From assembly GCA_040382055.1 (NCBI GenBank), contig JBEIGE010000007.1, positions 57,370 through 121,369 on the forward strand: DNA of 64,000 nucleotides. Direction: 5' to 3'. This stretch comes from JBEIGE01 sp040382055. Its GTDB lineage: Bacteria; Pseudomonadota; Gammaproteobacteria; Burkholderiales; Burkholderiaceae_C. Made by a program: the position numbers and the translations under genes. Positions 25,262 to 34,200 of the stretch are shown piece after piece (position 1 is the stretch's first letter; the number at the start of each line of letters is the position of its first letter). The notes under the pieces were generated by a model. That model was not told the origin of the DNA, searched no databases, and saw nothing but the letters and a program-made list of their open reading frames with translations.

Positions 25262-26731
25262 TCACTGAACCTGGTTTTCCGCCTCAGCATCTCCGATGCC
25301 AAAGCGGCGAAGCTTGACATACAGGCTTTGTCGCGAAAGCCCCAGCATTTCGGCTGCTGAAGCCCGATTATCTTTTGTGAGCTCTAGTGCAGCTTCAATG
25401 CATAACTGCTCAATCAGGTCAGTGGTTTCACGCACGATGTCACGAAGGGGGACACGGCCGACCAATTCAGTCATCTGAATTGGTGATCGGGGCAATTCCC
25501 GTGTATTTCGTTGGTCAGTGGTCAGGCGGCGACCCACATCGCGGATCGTAAAGCCCAGACAGGGCTGGGGTTCAACGGTTACGGAAACACCAGATATTTC
25601 AACTTCGGAATTGGACCCGAGCTCACCCCGCATGGTAGTGGCAAAAAGCCGCACCGTACCACCCTGACGCAGGTTTGAGATCAGGACGTTCATATCAACG
25701 CCGGCGCGACCCAGCCATTTCTCAAGGGACTCATTGCGTGCCAGATCTTCAGTGGTGAGTTGAACCAGGTCCAAGAAGGCGCGGTTGGCGCTCAGAATCC
25801 GACCTTCCAAGTCTGTCACGACAAATGCATCCGGTGCACGCTCCATGACGTTCAGAAGTAACTGCTTGCCGTTACTCACTGGCTCACTGTTCTGGCTCTC
25901 TAAGGATGAAATTCGCACCATCAGGTGTGACGAACTGTCTTGTCTGAAGAGCGACGCAGAAATGACCAACTCATTGCCATCAGATTTGAGTCTTGCACGC
26001 AAATTGCCCGCCCGCCCATTGGCACGAACTTCTTCCACCATGACCTGGTAATCCAGTGCGCCGGCCTTGTCCAGACTATCAGCAAGCATCCAGCCGGTGC
26101 GGCGGGGTTCCTCGCCTAGAACTTTGTAGGCGGCAGGATTTGCTTCTTCAAGCTTGCCAGAACGGGCATCAAAAATCAGAACTGCTTCCGTCGCTAATTG
26201 AAAAAGCAGGCGGTAACGCGTTTCGACATGGCGCAAACGCCAGTAATCGCGTTCCATCGACAATTGGGCACTGACCAGCCGCTGCTGCAAGGCAACACTG
26301 GAGCGAAGATCACGACCAATGGCAACCGTATGCCGCTCGACATCGGATTGATTTTTTCGCGCTACCGAGATGACAGAGTAAGAAAGTGGTAAGTCCGCGC
26401 CATCAGCAGAGGAATGATTAATGTGACGCCATCTGGGTTTGTGGCCTGAATTGGCCTCCCGCAACAGATCTTCAACTTTGGGACGACTTTCAACCGTGAC
26501 TAGTTCAGCCCAGGGCTTGCCAATCCAGTTTTGATAGCCATGAGACAGGAGCTCCTCATTACCAAAAGCCAGGTCACAGATAACGCCAGCATCATCCATG
26601 ACCAGCGCCACGTCGGCTGACGCTGCAATCAAAGATCCCGCCACTTCCGGATCAAGATTACCGAAGTAGCGCTCGGGCGTCGCAAAGTGCCCCATATAGG
26701 GTTGTCGCTGTGCTTCCAGCATTCGTATCAT
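25262..26731 (-). CDS. ppsR: Transcriptional repressor PpsR (CrtJ)
   Basis: PpsR represses bch, crt and light-harvesting genes under oxygen or light. The 489 residues comprise an N-terminal PAS (about 35-130), a linker helix (LVSAQLSMERDYWRLRHVETRY), PAS1 (about 180-290), PAS2 (about 300-400) and a C-terminal FIS-type HTH (NRASAAEMLGLSRQSLYVKLRR). Three cysteines are visible: 52, 391 and 444. Cys444, in EQLCIEAA at the start of the HTH domain, matches the position of the redox cysteine C424/C420 of Rhodobacter. I see no counterpart of the mid-protein cysteine (C251/C249). It is transcribed after aerR, 29 bp downstream, and its stop lies four bases from that of the ppsR-like gene. Confidence 0.95.
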   Translation of the reverse strand: MIRMLEAQRQPYMGHFATPERYFGNLDPEVAGSLIAASADVALVMDDAGVICDLAFGNEELLSHGYQNWIGKPWAELVTVESRPKVEDLLREANSGHKPRWRHINHSSADGADLPLSYSVISVARKNQSDVERHTVAIGRDLRSSVALQQRLVSAQLSMERDYWRLRHVETRYRLLFQLATEAVLIFDARSGKLEEANPAAYKVLGEEPRRTGWMLADSLDKAGALDYQVMVEEVRANGRAGNLRARLKSDGNELVISASLFRQDSSSHLMVRISSLESQNSEPVSNGKQLLLNVMERAPDAFVVTDLEGRILSANRAFLDLVQLTTEDLARNESLEKWLGRAGVDMNVLISNLRQGGTVRLFATTMRGELGSNSEVEISGVSVTVEPQPCLGFTIRDVGRRLTTDQRNTRELPRSPIQMTELVGRVPLRDIVRETTDLIEQLCIEAALELTKDNRASAAEMLGLSRQSLYVKLRRFGIGDAEAENQVQ

Positions 26732-26760
26732 TTAGTTTGCCGTTATTCTAAATAGCCACA

Positions 26761-27609
26761 TCAAAGTTGACGCAGTCTGACGATCTGCTCTGCCAAGTCC
26801 GGTGCCTGCTGGCCGTCTTTGGCAGCGCCATCGCATCCCACACGGGCTATTAACTCCGGGCGCAAGGAGAATATGGGGCCACCAACCATAACTGCAAGTT
26901 TGCTGTTGATAGATGATTTACGGACTTCTTCAATACATTGACGTAACTTTTCAATGTGCGTGTCCGAACCAGAAGAAAACCCGATCACATCAAACCAATT
27001 CTTGCGGACCATGGCAATCGGGTCGGTCCTGACCTCCCAGGTGCCCTCAAAGACGTCCCAGCCAGCGCGCCTGAAAAATTCTGACACCATCAGCAGCCCA
27101 AATGTGTGCTGTTCTCCCGGGCCAGGTAATAAAAGGACTTTTAATCCCTTACCGCCAGATTCACAGGTATTGCTAAAGCCCGGGCTTAACTCGTGCAAGA
27201 TTCGGTGCAGCCGACCTAAACCGATCGTAACCTCTGTAAAGTCGCAAAGGTCCTGATCCCATAACTCCCCAAGATGGCGTGCTACCGGGGCCAGAAGGTC
27301 AAGGTAAATGGTTTCTATCAAGATGCCGCCAGAGCGCATTGCGTCTACGCTAGCCTGAGCCGCATTGCTATCGGTGGACAGAACCAGTTTGGTAAAGCTT
27401 TCCACATCCACCCTGGCCAGGATCTGATCTGTTTGAGAAGTCTGACAGATGGCTTCCCGGGTCGTCTTATGAGCCATCATCAATCTGGGGATGATTTCGT
27501 GCTCAATGGTTTTTGACAAAAGCGCAAGTCGTGTGTTGATGGTATTCGACTCTGAGTTGAAACCGCCTATTTCAGCATGCAAAGATCCATCTTCTATATA
27601 TGAACTCAT
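26761..27609 (-). CDS. aerR: PpsR antagonist AerR/PpaA with B12/haem-binding domain
   Basis: AerR/PpaA modulates PpsR/CrtJ binding in response to light via cobalamin (AerR) or haem (PpaA). The 282 residues contain KTIEHEIIPRLMMAHK (31-48), the helical cap LLAPVARHLGELWDQDLCDFTEVTIG, and a cobalamin-type Rossmann domain with the ligand loop PGPGEQHTFG. His168 sits in a full (E/D)xHxxG motif. It is first in an aerR-ppsR operon and divergent from bchF, sharing an operator region with it. Which tetrapyrrole it binds cannot be told from sequence. Confidence 0.92.
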   Translation of the reverse strand: MSSYIEDGSLHAEIGGFNSESNTINTRLALLSKTIEHEIIPRLMMAHKTTREAICQTSQTDQILARVDVESFTKLVLSTDSNAAQASVDAMRSGGILIETIYLDLLAPVARHLGELWDQDLCDFTEVTIGLGRLHRILHELSPGFSNTCESGGKGLKVLLLPGPGEQHTFGLLMVSEFFRRAGWDVFEGTWEVRTDPIAMVRKNWFDVIGFSSGSDTHIEKLRQCIEEVRKSSINSKLAVMVGGPIFSLRPELIARVGCDGAAKDGQQAPDLAEQIVRLRQL

Positions 27610-27761
27610 TCAATAGCTCCACAAGCTTGGAGCAAATGGCCAAAACCCCGCAAACAGTTTGAGTTTGGTTGATTCGCCAAGTCAAGCCACCGAGGGCAGT
27701 TTTTGCGACGAGGCACGGTCACGCCTGGCGTATGGGTAATGAAGGTTTGGGGCACGGCCAG

Positions 27762-27790
27762 ACTTTAAGTGAGGTTAAAATTAGTGTCAA
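27762..27790 (-). promoter_or_regulatory. Candidate aerR promoter
   Basis: On the minus strand TTGACA (27790-27785), a 17-base spacer and TAAAGT (27767-27762). The -35 is the left half of the PpsR box at 27785-27802, so aerR-ppsR would be under PpsR feedback. The aerR ATG lies about 150 bases downstream. Confidence 0.6.
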
Positions 27791-27818
27791 GTTTTATTTA
27801 CGTCAATTAAAATTGACA
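27785..27818. promoter_or_regulatory. PpsR/CrtJ operator region between aerR and bchF
   Basis: Two near-consensus boxes overlap by two bases: TGTCAAGTTTTATTTACG (27785-27802, TGT-N12-ACG) and CGTCAATTAAAATTGACA (27801-27818, CGT-N12-ACA). The second has perfect arms GTCAATT/AATTGAC around AA. Unlike the other operators in the window there is no 8-bp gap. The divergent -35 elements of aerR and bchF fall at the outer ends. Confidence 0.75.
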
Positions 27819-27841
27819 GATGACGTATCCCAGTTTAAATT
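27813..27841 (+). promoter_or_regulatory. Promoter of the bchF photosynthesis operon
   Basis: TTGACA (27813-27818), a 17-base spacer and TAAATT (27836-27841). Transcription would begin near 27848, leaving a short leader with AAGGAG (27857-27862) eight bases before the bchF ATG. The -35 is the right arm of the PpsR box at 27801-27818. Confidence 0.75.
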
Positions 27842-27870
27842 ACGTACAAATCGATTAAGGAGATGCAAGC

Positions 27871-28389
27871 ATGCGGTCAGGTCAGTCGGAAATCAAGCAA
27901 ATCCGGGCACTTTACACCCCGCAAGAGCGGGTGCGCCGCGACGAGTCTGTCTGGACACTGGTGCAAGGTGTGCTGGCACCGGTTCAATTTCTGGTTTTTC
28001 TGGTGAGCTTGGGCTTAGTGTTGAGATTTTTAGCCACCGGGGAGGGGCAATCGGCCGCCACGGTCTCCATTGTGATCAAAACCCTGACCCTTTATACCAT
28101 CATGATCACCGGCTGCATATGGGAAAAGGTGGTTTTTGGTTGTTATCTCTTTGCACCTGCCTTTTACTGGGAGGACGTGTTCAGCATGCTGGTTTTGGCA
28201 CTTCACACTGCCTATCTGGTGGCGCTGGCGACGGATTCACTCAGCACCTCTGCTTTGATGTACCTGGCTCTCGCGGCTTACGCCACCTATGTGGTCAATG
28301 CAGCCCAGTTCATCTGGAAACTCAGAATGGCCAGGCTGGACTCCGCGCGCTCCCTAAATGAAATGTCAAATCAGGGTATTGCTGCATGA
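27871..28389 (+). CDS. bchF: 3-vinyl bacteriochlorophyllide hydratase
   Basis: BchF hydrates the C3 vinyl group to a hydroxyethyl group on the way to bacteriochlorophyll a. The 172 residues include the family N-terminus LYTPQERVRRDESVWTLVQGVLAPVQF and several membrane helices, with EKVVFGCYLFAPAFYWEDVFSM in the centre. The start is fixed by AAGGAG eight bases upstream. It is the first gene of the long plus-strand operon, and its stop overlaps bchN by four bases. Confidence 0.95.
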   Translation: MRSGQSEIKQIRALYTPQERVRRDESVWTLVQGVLAPVQFLVFLVSLGLVLRFLATGEGQSAATVSIVIKTLTLYTIMITGCIWEKVVFGCYLFAPAFYWEDVFSMLVLALHTAYLVALATDSLSTSALMYLALAAYATYVVNAAQFIWKLRMARLDSARSLNEMSNQGIAA

Positions 28390-29672
28390 ACGCTGTGATT
28401 CCCATTCATGCGCAAACTACCGGTTGCACCGACGCACCGGTGCTCAAAGAGCGTGGTCAGCGTGAGGTTTTTTGCGGTTTGACTGGAATCATCTGGCTAC
28501 ACCGGAAGATACAGGATGCATTTTTTCTGGTCGTTGGCTCAAGAACCTGTGCCCATTTGATTCAATCGGCTGCGGGTGTCATGATCTTTGCCGAGCCTCG
28601 TTTTGCAACGGCCATCATTGACGAGCGCGATCTGGCTGGACTTGCTGATGCAAATGCCGAGTTGGACCGAGTGGTGACCCGCTTGCTGGAGCGTCGCCCG
28701 GAAATCAAGCTCCTTTTTCTTGTGGGGTCCTGTCCTTCGGAAGTGATCAAACTTGATCTTTCCCGTGCGGCGTCTCGTTTGTCTGCTACGTTTTCTCCAG
28801 CAGTCAGGGTTCTTAACTACTCAGGCAGCGGTATTGAGACCACCTTCACTCAGGGCGAAGACGCATGCTTGAACGCACTGGTTCCTGGTCTGCCCCGGGC
28901 AGATTCAAGTCAGACTGCCGATTTGCTTATTGTGGGTACGCTCGCGGATGTCGTTGAAGACCAGTTCGCCAGACTTTTCACACAGTTGGGTATCCAGTCG
29001 GTTCACTTTTTCCCGCCCCGCAAAGCCTCCGCAATGCCGGTAGTTGGACCCAATACACGTTACTTGTTGGCTCAACCTTTCCTGGCGGATACGGCCCGTG
29101 CTCTGGATGCCGTCGGTGCAAAACGGTTGCCTGCTCCCTTCCCGTTGGGTGTTGAGGGTACAACCGAATGGCTCAAAGCTGCTGCAGATGCATTCGGGGT
29201 TAGTGGTCAGCTTTTTGACGAGGTCACATCCGCCCCGCGAGAGCGCGCTTTAACAGCACTGGCACGCCAGCGGGTCACCTTGGAGGGAAAGCGCATTTTC
29301 TTCTTTCCCGACTCGCAGCTTGAAATTCCCTTGGCACGCTTTCTCTCGCGTGAGTTGGGTATGAGTCTGTTAGAGGTGGGTACTCCCTACCTGCACCGTG
29401 AACATCTAGCAGAAGAACTTGCGTTGCTGCCTGAAGGAACCTTTCTATCCGAAGGCCAGCACGTGGAAAACCAGCTCGATCGTTGTCTCGCTGCCCAACC
29501 CGATATCGTGGTCTGTGGGCTTGGTCTGGCCAACCCCCTGGAATCCAAAGGAATGACGACCAAGTGGGCGATTGAGCTGGTGTTCACGCCTATCCAGGGT
29601 TACAACCAGGCGGCTGACTTGGCCGAGTTATTTACCCGTCCGCTGGTCCGCCGTTTGCGGCTGGCCGCCTGA
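28386..29672 (+). CDS. bchN: Dark-operative protochlorophyllide reductase subunit N
   Basis: BchN with BchB forms the catalytic NB component of the light-independent protochlorophyllide reductase, homologous to nitrogenase NifD. In the 428 residues the cysteines that hold the NB [4Fe-4S] cluster are visible at 30 (EVFCGLTG), 55 (SRTCAHLI) and 116 (GSCPSEVI). The end LVRRLRLAA is normal. The start overlaps bchF by four bases (ATGA) and bchB starts 10 bp after its stop. Confidence 0.97.
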   Translation: MNAVIPIHAQTTGCTDAPVLKERGQREVFCGLTGIIWLHRKIQDAFFLVVGSRTCAHLIQSAAGVMIFAEPRFATAIIDERDLAGLADANAELDRVVTRLLERRPEIKLLFLVGSCPSEVIKLDLSRAASRLSATFSPAVRVLNYSGSGIETTFTQGEDACLNALVPGLPRADSSQTADLLIVGTLADVVEDQFARLFTQLGIQSVHFFPPRKASAMPVVGPNTRYLLAQPFLADTARALDAVGAKRLPAPFPLGVEGTTEWLKAAADAFGVSGQLFDEVTSAPRERALTALARQRVTLEGKRIFFFPDSQLEIPLARFLSRELGMSLLEVGTPYLHREHLAEELALLPEGTFLSEGQHVENQLDRCLAAQPDIVVCGLGLANPLESKGMTTKWAIELVFTPIQGYNQAADLAELFTRPLVRRLRLAA

Positions 29673-29682
29673 GCAGTTCATC

Positions 29683-31299
29683 ATGCAACTCACCCTCTGG
29701 ACATATGAAGGCCCGCCCCATGTTGGCGCCATGCGCATTGCGACAGCCATGCAAGATGTTCACTATGTGCTGCATGCACCGCAGGGTGACACCTACGCTG
29801 ATCTGTTGTTTACCATGATTGAGCGACTGCCCAAGCGCCCGCCCGTGACTTACACCACGTTTCAGGCTCGTGACTTGGGTGGTGACACCGCCGAGTTATT
29901 CAAAACGGCTGCGCGGGAGGCCTTTGAGCGCTTCAAGCCCAAGGCCATGATGGTCGGGGCGTCATGCACGGCTGAACTGATTCAGGATGACCCCGGGGGT
30001 CTGTGCAAAGCCCTGAGCTTGCCGATTCCCGTGGTTGCGTTGGAGTTGCCCTCTTACCAACGCAAGGAAAACTGGGGCGCCTCCGAAACTTTTTACCAAA
30101 TGGTGCGAGCTTTGGCGGGACCTGCCGAACAACGCGCCGAACGACAGCCTGGCCAGCGCCCACGCTGCAATATTCTGGGGCCGGCTGCTCTGGGTTTTAG
30201 ACACCGTGATGATGTGCGTGAGATCAGTGGCCTCCTGACGGATATGGGTGTGGATATCAATGTGGTGGCTCCGCTTGGCGCAACACCAGAAGATCTGGGT
30301 CGCTTGCGCAATGCAGACTTCAATGTGGTTCTTTATCCCGAAATTGCATCGCTCACGGCACAGTGGTTGCAGCGTCAATTCGGCCAACCCGCCACAAAAA
30401 CAGTACCTATCGGCATGGGTGCCACGCGCGACTTCATCGCCGAGGTGGCCGCTCTGGCTGGTGTAGATCCGAGCGCAGTTCTTAAGTCTGCTGAGGCGCG
30501 CGCACCCTGGTATTCCCGCTCGGTGGACTCGACCTACCTGACTGGCAAAAGGGTATTCGTTTTTGGTGATGCCACTCACGCGGTGGCTGCAGCCCGGGTT
30601 GCAGCCAAAGAAATGGGTTTTACGGTGGTGGGTATAGGAACCTACAGCCGGGAGTTTGCACGCGAAGTGCGCGAGGCGGCGAAGCTATATGGTGTAGAGG
30701 CTTTGATTTGTGATGACTACCTGGATATCGAAGCCAAGATCATTGAACTCCAGCCCGAGCTCGTGCTGGGAACCCAGATGGAACGCCACATTGCCAAACG
30801 TGCGGGCATTCCCTGTGCCGTGATTTCGGCGCCAGTTCATGTGCAGGACTTCCCGGCGCGTTATTCACCCCAAATGGGCTTTGAAGGTGCCAACGTGATG
30901 TTCGACACCTGGGTTCATCCTTTGATGATGGGTCTGGAGGAGCACCTGATCGGCATGTTTCGTGGTGACGCAGAGTTTCACGAAGATGCGGCGCCCTCTC
31001 ATTTGGGGGGTGCTGTCGCGCCCAGACTGCCTGCCCCAGAGGCCGACCTAAACATTGCAGCGAAAGATGCCAGCGCTGCCAACCTTGCTGCGGGGATCGC
31101 CATTTCTGCTGCAGCTGAAAGTTCAGCAGTCGCCGTGGCAGTCACATGGGCTGAAGACGCAGAAAAGGAGCTACGCAAGATTCCTTTCTTTGTCCGCGGT
31201 AAAGCCAGGCGCAATACAGAGATATTTGCCAGAGACAAGGGCCTGCTGGCCATAACTGTTGAGACAATTTACGATGCAAAAGCACACTTTAGCCGTTGA
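29683..31299 (+). CDS. bchB: Dark-operative protochlorophyllide reductase subunit B
   Basis: The 538-residue partner of BchN. The start at 29683 (MQLTLWTYEGPPHVGAMRIA) places the unusual cluster ligand Asp at position 36 (HAPQGD36TYAD), as established for BchB; frames extending further upstream are not conserved. The C-terminal domain (EDAEKELRKIPFFVRGKARRN) that folds over the substrate is present after an Ala-rich linker. The 3' end overlaps bchH by 26 bp. Confidence 0.97.
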   Translation: MQLTLWTYEGPPHVGAMRIATAMQDVHYVLHAPQGDTYADLLFTMIERLPKRPPVTYTTFQARDLGGDTAELFKTAAREAFERFKPKAMMVGASCTAELIQDDPGGLCKALSLPIPVVALELPSYQRKENWGASETFYQMVRALAGPAEQRAERQPGQRPRCNILGPAALGFRHRDDVREISGLLTDMGVDINVVAPLGATPEDLGRLRNADFNVVLYPEIASLTAQWLQRQFGQPATKTVPIGMGATRDFIAEVAALAGVDPSAVLKSAEARAPWYSRSVDSTYLTGKRVFVFGDATHAVAAARVAAKEMGFTVVGIGTYSREFAREVREAAKLYGVEALICDDYLDIEAKIIELQPELVLGTQMERHIAKRAGIPCAVISAPVHVQDFPARYSPQMGFEGANVMFDTWVHPLMMGLEEHLIGMFRGDAEFHEDAAPSHLGGAVAPRLPAPEADLNIAAKDASAANLAAGIAISAAAESSAVAVAVTWAEDAEKELRKIPFFVRGKARRNTEIFARDKGLLAITVETIYDAKAHFSR

Positions 31300-34200
31300 T
31301 GCAACCCCGATACGGGTCGTCATCGTGACCATGGACACGCATCTGGTTGGTGCCATTGAACGTGTCCGCAAGGTTCTGGCGGCAGATTTTCCCGGTTTGC
31401 ACCTTACGCTTCATGCTGCTTCTGAATATGACGGTAATGAAGCGGCCATCCAGCGCTGCCGCACTGACATTGCCCAAGCCAACATTGTGGTTGCGGGAAT
31501 GCTGTTTCTTGAAGATCACTTTTTGCCAATTTTGGACGTTTTGCAAGCACGTCGGGATCAATGCGATGCCATGATTTGCATGGCTAGCGCTGCCGAGGTG
31601 GTTAAGCTCACCAGACTGGGCCAGTTTGACATGAGCAAGCCCGCTAGTGGGCCAATGGCTTTGCTAAAAAAGCTCCGTGGCAACAAAGACAAAGCGGCTA
31701 CCGGAGGCGCTGCGCAAATGAAGATGCTGCGTCGAATTCCGGCCATGTTGCGCTTTATTCCTGGCACGGCTCAGGATGTCCGGGCTTACTTCCTGACCCT
31801 GCAATACTGGCTGGGCGGCTCCGATGCGAACATGCTCAACCTGATCCGGCACGCCATCGTGCGAGGTGCAGACGGTCCGCGCAAAGGCCTGCGCAACCAG
31901 GGCAAGCCTGAGGCCCCGGTTGACTACCCTGAGGTTGGCGTTTACCACCCGCGCATGGCGGGCAGACTTTCTGACGAGCTGGCCTCATTGCCTGCTTTGC
32001 CAGGCTCTGAAGTTAAAGGGACGGTTGGGATTTTGTTGCTACGCTCCTATCTGCTGTCCAACAATGCCAACCACTATGACGGGGTGATTGCCGCACTTGA
32101 ATCGCGCGGTATGCGTGTTGTTCCTGTATTTGCGGCAGGCCTCGATGCGCGGCCTGCGATTGACCAGTTCTTTATCAAGGATGGTCAAGTCACAGTTGAT
32201 GCGGTGGTCTCGCTGACAGGATTCTCGCTGGTGGGCGGTCCCGCTTACAACGATGCCAAGGCTGCTGAAGAAGTTCTGGCCAAGCTCGATGTACCTTATG
32301 TCGCTGCGCATCCGGTTGAGTTTCAGACGCTTGATGCCTGGGGTGGCTCTGATCGCGGTCTGCTCCCCGTAGAAAGCACCATCATGGTGGCCATTCCCGA
32401 GTTGGATGGCTCGACCGGCCCCATTGTGTTTGGCGGTCGCCCCGGCTCTGCCGGTGTTACTTGTTCCGGTTGCCACCATGCCTGCACCTTCAAGGCTGCT
32501 GACACAGCACACGACATGAGCAGTTGCCCTGAGCGGGCACTGATGCTGGCCGCACGGGTATCCAAACTGGTTGAACTTAAAAGGGGCGAGCGCGCGCAGC
32601 GCAAGGTGGTGGTGGTGGTGTTTAACTTCCCGCCCAATGCGGGCAACATTGGCAGCGCTGCCTACCTCTCTGTGTTTGAGTCCTTATTCCACACCCTTGC
32701 TGGCATGAAGGAGCAAGGCTATAGCGTGAACATGCCCGAGAGCATTGACGAGCTTCGCGAAAGTGTGCTCCACGGCAACGCTGCCCAGCAGGGCGCAGAT
32801 GCCAATGTGCACGCCTTTATCTCTGTAGATGACCACGTGCGACGAGAACCCTATCTCTCAGAAATCGAGGCCCAGTGGGGACCAGCCCCCGGACGTCAGC
32901 TCAGCAATGGGAGCTCGATTTTTATTCTTGGCAAGCAGTTCGGAAATGTGCTCATCGCGGTCCAGCCTTCATTCGGCTACGAGGGTGACCCGATGCGCCT
33001 GTTATTCGAAAAAGGGCTGACCCCAACACATGCTTTTTCAGCTTTTTATCGTTATTTGCGTGAAGACTTCAAAGCCAATGCCGTACTGCATTTCGGTACC
33101 CATGGTGCCTTGGAGTTCATGCCAGGCAAGCAAAGCGGGATGTCGGGTACTTGTTGGCCTGACCGGCTCATTGGCGACTTGCCCAATGTCTACCTGTATG
33201 CATCTAACAATCCTTCAGAGGGGGCTATTGCCAAACGCCGCTCCGGTGCCACGCTGGTGAGCTATCTCACGCCGCCTGTAGCCCAGGCAGGTCTGTACAA
33301 GGGCCTGAATGACTTGAGGGGCACGATTGAACGCTGGCGCGGCATGGACATCAATGCCGGCGAGCGTAGCGATGTATTGACTCTGCTTCAATCCCAAGCA
33401 GCCGAACTCAATCTGTGCGACGCCGTGCCCCTGTGGGATGCAAGTGTTAATGGTGATGCAGATGCCCGGGTGATGAAGCTGGCAGAGCAAATGCTGGAGT
33501 TGGAATACACCCTGATTCCGCACGGCTTGCATGTTACCGGCCGCGCACCCTGCGCCTCAGAGCGGGTTGACATGTTGATCGCCATGGCTGATGCTTCACA
33601 TTCATTTCAGTTGCCTCGCGAATCGGCAGAGGCCCTGGTTGCCGGCCAGTCTGCAGCAAAAGCCTTGAGCGCAGGCTCGCTGGAGCGAAATGACACCACT
33701 TTGGCACTCATGCATGAATTGATTGACGTTGAACGCATGCTGGCTGTTGACACCGAAGTACCCGGCATTCTGAAGGCCTTGGACGGCGGGTACATACGCC
33801 CGGCGCCCGGGGGCGACATCATGCGTACGCCAGCTGTTTTACCTACGGGACGCAATATTCATGGTTTTGACCCGTTCCGGATTCCGAGCGCATTTGCTGT
33901 CAAAGATGGCGCTGCTCAAGCCAAGCGCTTGTTAGACCGCTATCTTCAAGACGGCAACCCGCTGCCCGAATCCATTGCCATGGTTTTGTGGGGCAGTGAT
34001 AACCTGAAAAATGAGGGCTCACCGATTGCCCAATGTCTCGCACTGATGGGCGCACTCCCCCGTTTTGACAGCTACGGCCGGATTGCTGGCGCCACCCTGA
34101 TTCCCTTGGCTGAACTGGGCCGGCCTCGAATTGACGTGGTCATCACCCTGTCCGGCATTTTCCGTGACCTGATGCCTTTGCAGATCAAGCTGTTGGCAGA

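Noticed and set aside
27669..28361. 230-codon plus-strand frame overlapping bchF in another phase
   Set aside because: It is the shifted frame of bchF; residues are low-complexity and bchF itself has a ribosome site and family match.
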